A DNA stretch of 6,821 nt from an uncultured Clostridium sp. Its GTDB lineage: Bacteria; Bacillota_A; Clostridia; TANB77; CAG-508. Each line of letters opens with the position of its first letter. The stretch's first letter is position 1. The position numbers and the translations under genes are program-made. The notes beneath the pieces are model-generated. The model ran no database searches and was not told where the DNA came from. It saw only the letters and a program-made list of their open reading frames with translations. This document shows, one piece after another, positions 1-4,900 of the stretch. The stretch is taken from NCBI GenBank assembly GCA_946491915.1, contig CAMLYR010000081.1, positions 1-6,821 of the forward strand. Reading direction: 5' to 3'.

Positions 1-2
1 AC

Positions 3-29
3 GTCAATTGAAAAAGTAAATTCTATTCA
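3..29 (+). repeat. Left terminal inverted repeat of the IS
   Basis: Begins GTCAATTGAAAAAG and continues to AATTCTATTCA. Compared with the reverse complement of 1634-1660 it differs only at positions 8, 11, 18 and 28. An A-rich run extends partial similarity to about position 35. This is the likely transposase-binding end; its outer limit is uncertain because the window starts two bases upstream. Confidence 0.8.
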
Positions 30-68
30 ATAAAAAACAAATATAAATTAATACTAAATTAACAGTTA

Positions 69-97
69 TTGTAAGATTAAATGAAATTCAGTATAAT
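69..97 (+). promoter_or_regulatory. Transposase promoter
   Basis: A -35 hexamer TTGTAA (69-74, 4/6 to consensus), a 17-nt spacer and a perfect -10 TATAAT (92-97). The predicted transcription start is near 104, which is exactly where the internal 14-nt inverted repeat begins. The mRNA would therefore start with that repeat and have a leader of about 29 nt before the ATG at 133. Confidence 0.65.
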
Positions 98-103
98 ATA
101 AAT

Positions 104-117
104 GTGGATACTTCTTG
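104..117 (+). repeat. Internal perfect 14-bp inverted repeat, left copy
   Basis: GTGGATACTTCTTG is the exact reverse complement of 1404-1417. It lies inside the terminal repeats and just upstream of the transposase start, at the predicted 5' end of the transcript. Flanking bases on both sides do not continue the match. It may be an mRNA pairing element, an internal transposase site or the end of an older nested element. Confidence 0.8.
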
Positions 118-126
118 AGAAAGAAG
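111..126 (+). promoter_or_regulatory. Hairpin covering the transposase ribosome-binding site
   Basis: CTTCTT (111-116) pairs perfectly with AAGAAG (121-126) across the loop GAGA, which fits the GNRA tetraloop pattern. The 3' arm is most of the Shine-Dalgarno AAGAAGG (121-127) that would serve the ATG at 133 (5-nt spacing). The fold would hide the ribosome-binding site. The 5' arm is also part of the 14-nt repeat that can pair with 1404-1417, so the two pairings exclude each other. The pairing is read directly; regulation is inferred. Confidence 0.5.
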
Positions 127-132
127 GTATTT

Positions 133-1377
133 ATGGAATTTAGCGGAAAACATCTTTCTTTAGAAGATAGAAAGATAATAGAACAAAATATTTGCAAAAG
201 ATTAAGAAAGTTCCAAACTGCTAAAGAACTTAACAAAAGTCAATCTACTATTGGCAAAGAAATTAAAAACAACAGAAAACGTAGATATTCTAAAATCGAT
301 GATGCTCCTTGGTCTTGCAAGCATTTCAATGAATGCAAAGCTTGTGTTAGCAGATGTGCTGATTTTGAAGAAGTTCCTTGCCATCAGCGAGATAGGTTTG
401 TAGGTGCTTGTAATTGTTGTCCTGACATCAAAAAATGTAATAAGGCTAAGTACTTCTACTACGCTAATACTGCTCAAAGTAATTATGAATATACTTTGAG
501 AGATGCTAGACAAGGTGTTAATTTGAATACAACTGAACTTTATGAATTAGCGCATATCATTTGCCCTTTAATAAAACAAGGTCAATCAATTTACACAATT
601 TTACATAATCACAAAGAAATCAAACAATGTGAAAAGACTATTTATACATACATTGAAATGGGCTTATTCAAAGATTGGGGTGTTACCGACCTTGAGCTGA
701 GAAGAAAAGTAAAAAGAAAAATATCTAGGAAGAAAAAACTTAAGAAAAGAGCTGAACCTGCTGATTACACCGGCAGAAAGTATGAAGATTATTTGGAGTT
801 TGTAAAAAACAATTCGGATATGCCTACAACTGAAATGGACACTGTATACAATAATCAAGATGGTCCATTTATCCAAACTTTCATATTTGAAAATACAGGC
901 TTTATGATAGGTCTTTTAAAACATCATAAGACAGCCGAGGAAATGTCCAATTCTCTTAATTACTTTCAGGATATTTTATCTGATGATATGTATCATAAAT
1001 TGTTTGGCTTACTTCTTACTGACAGAGGCTCTGAATTTGCTAAGCCACAGCTTTTTGAAATTAATTGTGAGACTGGAGAAATTAGAAGTAATATTTTTTA
1101 TTGCGATGCTCAAATGTCCAGTCAGAAACCTCACGTAGAGAATAACCATATATTTGTACGTGATATTCTGGCTAAGAAAAAAAGCCTTAAAGATTTAACT
1201 CAGGACAAGCTTGATTTAATGTTTTCACATATTAATTCTGTGCCTAGAAAATCTTTAGGTGGAAAAACACCATACGAAGCTTTTGAGTTCTTCTATGGTA
1301 AAGATACTTTGGATAAACTAAACATACAAAAGATTGAAAAAGATAAGGTCACACTACAACCTTATCTTTTAAAATAA
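133..1377 (+). CDS. IS30-family DDE transposase
   Basis: Catalyses transposition of the surrounding IS by cutting and joining its ends. The protein is 414 aa from the ATG at 133. This start is preferred over the in-frame TTG at 115 (420 aa) because the TTG lies within the internal inverted repeat and the ATG has AAGAAGG five bases upstream. Residues 8-48 form the N-terminal helix-turn-helix typical of IS30 (EDRKIIEQ, then AKELNKSQSTIGKEI). Residues 62-102 hold nine cysteines (C62, 68, 71, 75, 83, 93, 95, 96, 102), a likely zinc-binding segment. A very basic stretch near 190-206 links to the RNase H-like catalytic core. Candidate catalytic residues are D236 (TEMDTV), D297 (LLTDRGSEF) and E336 (QKPHVENNH). 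The C-terminal PRKSLGGKTPYEAF resembles the usual family ending. No frameshift or stop is present, so it is probably active. Translation may be held down by the leader hairpin. Confidence 0.92.
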   Translation: MEFSGKHLSLEDRKIIEQNICKRLRKFQTAKELNKSQSTIGKEIKNNRKRRYSKIDDAPWSCKHFNECKACVSRCADFEEVPCHQRDRFVGACNCCPDIKKCNKAKYFYYANTAQSNYEYTLRDARQGVNLNTTELYELAHIICPLIKQGQSIYTILHNHKEIKQCEKTIYTYIEMGLFKDWGVTDLELRRKVKRKISRKKKLKKRAEPADYTGRKYEDYLEFVKNNSDMPTTEMDTVYNNQDGPFIQTFIFENTGFMIGLLKHHKTAEEMSNSLNYFQDILSDDMYHKLFGLLLTDRGSEFAKPQLFEINCETGEIRSNIFYCDAQMSSQKPHVENNHIFVRDILAKKKSLKDLTQDKLDLMFSHINSVPRKSLGGKTPYEAFEFFYGKDTLDKLNIQKIEKDKVTLQPYLLK

Positions 1378-1403
1378 TGAAAAACATCTCTCTATAGCAT
1401 AAG

Positions 1404-1417
1404 CAAGAAGTATCCAC
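1404..1417 (-). repeat. Internal perfect 14-bp inverted repeat, right copy
   Basis: CAAGAAGTATCCAC, the exact reverse complement of 104-117, starts 26 nt after the transposase stop codon, so it would lie in the 3' untranslated part of the transposase mRNA. It contains AAGAAG, the same hexamer as the Shine-Dalgarno, and can compete for the same anti-Shine-Dalgarno strand. Confidence 0.8.
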
Positions 1418-1455
1418 GCTAATTTAATATTGGCACTGTTGTGACCTCAAAATCA

Positions 1456-1505
1456 AGTGAATAGAAATTAATGTTACACTCTAAAAAAATTAATTTGAAT
1501 TCACT
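1456..1505. repeat. Large AT-rich dyad in the IS subterminal region
   Basis: Arms 1456-1471 and 1490-1505 are complementary at 14 of 16 positions, with a two-base internal mismatch, around an 18-nt loop. The outer seven pairs (AGTGAAT/ATTCACT) match the core of the terminal repeats, so it may be an extra transposase-binding site pair or a structured 3' UTR element. It has no U-tract directly after it, so it is a poor intrinsic terminator. Confidence 0.5.
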
Positions 1506-1633
1506 CGCTTAAATGCGCTCTTTTTTCTTGTCTATATTTTCATTTTACACAAAAATCATAAAAAAAGCAACCTCTTTTTACCACTTTTTTGCTTTTAAAT
1601 AGCTTTTTCTCGGTAATTAGAAGTTACTTTTTC

Positions 1634-1660
1634 TAAATAGAATTCACTTTTACAGTTGAC
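1634..1660 (-). repeat. Right terminal inverted repeat of the IS
   Basis: Reverse complement reads GTCAACTGTAAAAGTG then AATTCTATTTA, matching the left end at 23 of 27 positions. The outer tip carries TTGAC pointing out of the element toward the adhesin gene. The sequence immediately outside is CTAATGTTAC. Confidence 0.8.
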
Positions 1661-1684
1661 CTAATGTTACAAAAAATTTTTAAA
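1656..1684 (+). promoter_or_regulatory. Possible outward hybrid promoter at the IS right tip
   Basis: TTGACC (1656-1661, 5/6 to the -35 consensus) spans the IS boundary. With a 17-nt spacer, TTTAAA (1679-1684, 4/6 to the -10) follows in flanking DNA. Outward -35 hexamers in terminal repeats are known for several IS families including IS30. The weak -10 makes activity doubtful, but it points directly at the adhesin gene. Confidence 0.3.
1663..1675 (+). repeat. 13-bp direct repeat, copy 1
   Basis: AATGTTACAAAAA occurs here, just outside the IS, and again at 1752-1764 within the adhesin promoter. The shorter AATGTTAC also appears at 1470-1477 inside the IS. It could be a regulator half-site or a chance AT-rich match. 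Confidence 0.4.
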
Positions 1685-1746
1685 AAGAAACATATCACAA
1701 AATACTTAATTCCCTAGAAAAAATTGACATAAAGTACATAAAACCA

Positions 1747-1775
1747 TTGAAAATGTTACAAAAATGTAATATAAT
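1747..1775 (+). promoter_or_regulatory. Adhesin promoter P1
   Basis: TTGAAA (1747-1752, 5/6), a 17-nt spacer and a perfect TATAAT (1770-1775). Transcription would start near 1782, giving a leader of about 154 nt before the adhesin ATG. The spacer holds a perfect dyad, TTACA-AAAA-TGTAA (1756-1769), directly abutting the -10, with a third TGTAA at 1776-1780. This placement would let a repressor block RNA polymerase. The regulator is unknown. Confidence 0.65.
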
Positions 1776-1867
1776 TGTAATGTGGGAATAAAAATAGAAA
1801 ACAGTATTCTCCGTAAGCACATATAATATGCATATGAAATAAAAGGAAAAACAGGAAAAAAACTGTA

Positions 1868-1896
1868 TTGACTAAAGAAAAAAATGAAAGTAGAAT
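1868..1896 (+). promoter_or_regulatory. Adhesin promoter P2
   Basis: TTGACT (1868-1873, 5/6), a 17-nt spacer and TAGAAT (1891-1896, 5/6). An overlapping perfect TATAAT is at 1896-1901 but is too far from this -35. The start would be near 1903, with a leader of about 33 nt. Together with P1 this suggests tandem promoters for the surface protein. Confidence 0.5.
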
Positions 1897-1920
1897 ATAA
1901 TATAGATTAAAAGGTAGAAA

Positions 1921-1927
1921 AGGATGG
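1921..1927 (+). promoter_or_regulatory. Adhesin ribosome-binding site deciding the start
   Basis: AGGATGG is a near-consensus Shine-Dalgarno eight bases before the ATG at 1936. An in-frame ATG at 1924 lies within this motif and has only a weak AGG ahead of it, so 1936 is favoured. The 1936 start also gives a compact Lys/Arg-rich signal-peptide N-terminus. Confidence 0.7.
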
Positions 1928-1935
1928 TAATATTT

Positions 1936-4900
1936 ATGAAGCTTAAGAGATTAGCAATAATGTTTTGTATAATCCTATTAACAATAGCATCTGTTAGCGT
2001 TTTCAACGTAGTAAATGCAGCAGATGGTAGCAAGTACTTAGGAATAGTAATGCTTCGTCAATCAGGATTTGGATACAAAGCAATAGAAAAAAACATTTGG
2101 AAAATAGTTGAAGCAAACGACAGCAGTGGTTCTGTTGTAAACTATGATAATATGATATATTGTATAAAGGGTGGACCTGGATTTGGTTCTGAAACATATA
2201 CAGAAGAAATAAAACATTATACAAAATATTTCGATATGAAAGATCCAGATAGTATTCCAAGCCCATATGTTGATGCATTGCCTGATACAAATAGTAATAC
2301 ATATAAAGCTTTACTATGGATACTAGAACACGCATATGTTATACCAAAAGCAAATGCAACTAGTGAAGAAATAGAACAAGCAAAAGAGTATAAAGAATTA
2401 TTACTAAAAAATGTAAAGGAACACGATGAGGACAACTATGGCTATTTAGATGCAGAAGCAAATGGTGAAATCGATTTGACAGATGAAGATATAGATGTTG
2501 TACAACAACTAGCTATATGGCACTTTACAAATGAAGGAGATCAATATGATGTAGAAGTAAAGAGCCCATACAAAACATTTGAATTAGCATTAAACTCAAT
2601 AAAAGGTGATGCTGGTTCTGGATACTCACCATTAAATAGTGAAGTTGGAGATGGAGCTGATAACGGAATAGTTAGAGCAGCCTCAGCAGTAGCCCTATAT
2701 AGATATTTAGTAGATAAAGCAGAAGAAGCAGCTCCAAACTATGAAGTAACAGAAGCAAGCGTACCATACCAATTTGCTGATCTTGTTCAAAATGTAACAA
2801 CTGTAGGCAACAATTATAAAATAGGACCATTTAAAATAGAAAAGATAAGTGATACAGAAGCAACTTTAGAGTGGAAAATCACATTAAAAGATGGAAGCAC
2901 ATTAGAAAATGCACATTTTGAAAATGCAAGTGGAAAAACAATAGATGATTTAAATGATGTAATAGGAGAAGAATTTTACATTGTTACTCCTACAACTACA
3001 GATATAAGTCAAATAACACTTTCAATAAGTGGAGTATACTATAATACAAAAATAGAATATTGGGCAATGGAAAACCCAGAAAATGAACAACCAGTAGCAA
3101 TAGTAGAAAGAGAAAAAATACCTTATGAAGATAGTGTTACTGTAACATATGAACCAGAACCAGAGCCAGAACCAGAAGTATTTGACTTGGCATTAAGAAA
3201 ATTTATAGTTTCAATAAATGGTGTATCACCAGAAGCAAGTAGAGTACCACAAATTAGTGATGATACCTTAGCAGATTTAAAAGATGGCAGAATAACTACA
3301 GCAGAAAAAGTACATCCAAAAAACCCACTAACAGTAGAAACTGGAGACTCTGTAATATATACAATTAGGGTATATAATGAAGGAGATATAGATGGAATAG
3401 TAACAGAAATAACAGACTATTTACCTGACGGCTTAAAACTTAAAGCAAATAGTAGCGTAAATAGTAAATATGGATGGAAAGATAATGGAGACGGTAAAAT
3501 AACAACAGATTACTTAAAAGGTGAAGTGCTAAAGGCATTTGATGGTAAAACACTAGATTACAGAGATGTTCAAATAGAGTGTGAAGTTGTTGCATCAGTA
3601 TCAGATACAGATACTAAATTGAAAAACGTAGCAGAAATAACAGGTGCTACAGATTCTGAGGGAGAAGATATGACAGATAGAGACTCTACCCCAGATAATG
3701 TTGATGTACCAGGTTACGGAAACGAAAGTCAAGAAGATGATGATGACTTTGAAGATTTAATTATATTAGGAAAATACTTTGACTTAGCATTAAGAAAATT
3801 TATTATATCAATAAATGGAACTGCACCAACAGAAAGCAGAGAGCCAGTTGTAGATACAACACCTCTTACTTCAGGAAGCAGTACAACAGCAAATAAAGTA
3901 CATCCAAAAAATCCATTAGTTGTAGAAACTGGAGATTCTGTGGTATATACAATAAGGGTGTACAATGAAGGACAAATAGATGGAATAGTAACAGAAATAA
4001 CAGATTATTTACCAGATGGACTAAAACTAAAAGCAGACAGTGATATAAATGAAAAATACGGTTGGGTAGACAACGGTGACGGAACAATAACAACAAATTA
4101 TCTAACAGGACAAATATTAGATGCATTTGATGGTAAAACTTTAGATTATTTAGATGTACAAATAGAATGTGAAGTAGTAGCAACAGCATCTGACACAGAT
4201 ATCAACTTAAAGAACATTGCAGAAATAACAGGAGCTACAGACTCAGAGGGAAATGATATTCCAGAAGACTTGATAGATAGAGACTCAACCCCAGACAATG
4301 TAGATGTTCCAGGTTATGGAGATGAAAGCCAAGAAGATGATGACGACTTTGAAGATTTAGTAATATTAGGAAAATATTTTGATTTATCTTTAAGAAAATT
4401 CATTATACAAGTTAATGATACAGAACTTAAAGATGAAGACGGAAAATATTTAAGAGAGCCAGTTGTAGACACAACACCTCTTACATCAGGAAGTGATACA
4501 ACAGCTATATATAAACATCCAAAGGACCCTGTAGAAGTTGCTATAGGAGATGAAGTTATATACACAATAAGAGTATACAACGAAGGACAAATAGATGGTT
4601 ATGTATATGAAATAACAGATAATTTACCAGCAAACTTAGAATTTGTAAATGATGAATTTAATGCAAAATATGGCTGGAAAATTAGTGGAGATGGAAGAAC
4701 TGTAACAACAGATATTACATCACCAGATACAGAATATTCTGCAAGTAGAGATACAATTTATGCAGATAGAAAAGATGGAGAAGATAAGGTAATATTAAAT
4801 GCATTCGATGGAACAACTTTGGATTATATAGATGTTCAAATTAAATGTAAAGTAAAAGACACAGCAAAAGCAGAAGAAAAATTAACAAATATCGCAGAAA

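Larger units (their letters stand above)
1378..1633. other. Non-coding subterminal region of the IS
   Basis: About 256 bp without a credible ORF. It contains the right copy of the internal 14-bp repeat (1404-1417), a dyad at 1456-1505, an AT-rich stem (1563-1570 with 1589-1596, AAAAGCAA/TTGCTTTT, 18-nt loop) and a 6-bp stem TTAGAA/TTCTAA (1617-1622 with 1631-1636) at the inner edge of the right terminal repeat. A T-run at 1521-1526 could end transcription weakly, but no classic GC-rich terminator is present. GAATTCACT at 1497-1505 also occurs in the right terminal repeat (1640-1648). Confidence 0.6.
3..1660 (+). mobile_element. Complete IS30-family insertion sequence, about 1.66 kb
   Basis: The element is bounded by imperfect inverted repeats at 3-29 and 1634-1660 that match at 23 of 27 positions, with outer tips reading GTCAA. 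It holds one intact transposase gene (133-1377), its own promoter (69-97) and about 280 bp of non-coding DNA between the gene and the right end. Length and single-ORF design fit the IS30 family. The target duplication cannot be judged: only two bases (AC) lie outside the left tip, while CTAA follows the right tip, so no duplication is visible and the exact tips may be off by one or two bases. Codon choice in the transposase (many T-ending codons) differs from the A-ending preference of the downstream adhesin, consistent with a separate history. Confidence 0.85.

Noticed and set aside
115..132. TTG at 115 as the transposase start (420 aa)
   Set aside because: It lies within the 14-bp inverted repeat, and the predicted mRNA start is only about 11 nt upstream, leaving no room for a ribosome-binding site. 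The ATG at 133 has AAGAAGG at a usable distance.
202..876. Minus-strand ORFs at 202-513 and 664-876
   Set aside because: They lie wholly antisense to the well-supported transposase, have low-complexity compositions and show no recognisable motif.
1521..1596. Strong intrinsic terminator after the transposase
   Set aside because: The stems near here are short or purely AT-rich, and the T-run at 1521-1526 is preceded only by a 3-bp CGC/GCG stem.
1724..1729. Perfect TTGACA as a promoter -35
   Set aside because: No acceptable -10 lies 16-18 nt downstream; the matching position is occupied by the -35 of P1.
1782..1935. Riboswitch in the adhesin leader (for example a cyclic-di-GMP type)
   Set aside because: I see no conserved riboswitch core; the leader is A-rich with only a 10-bp palindrome ATATGCATAT at 1826-1835.
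2003..4580. Minus-strand ORFs of 72-110 codons opposite the adhesin
   Set aside because: They are by-products of the biased A-ending codons of the sense gene. They are Leu/Ser-rich, and pairs of them (3729-3965 and 4314-4580) resemble each other only because they mirror the repeated sense sequence.
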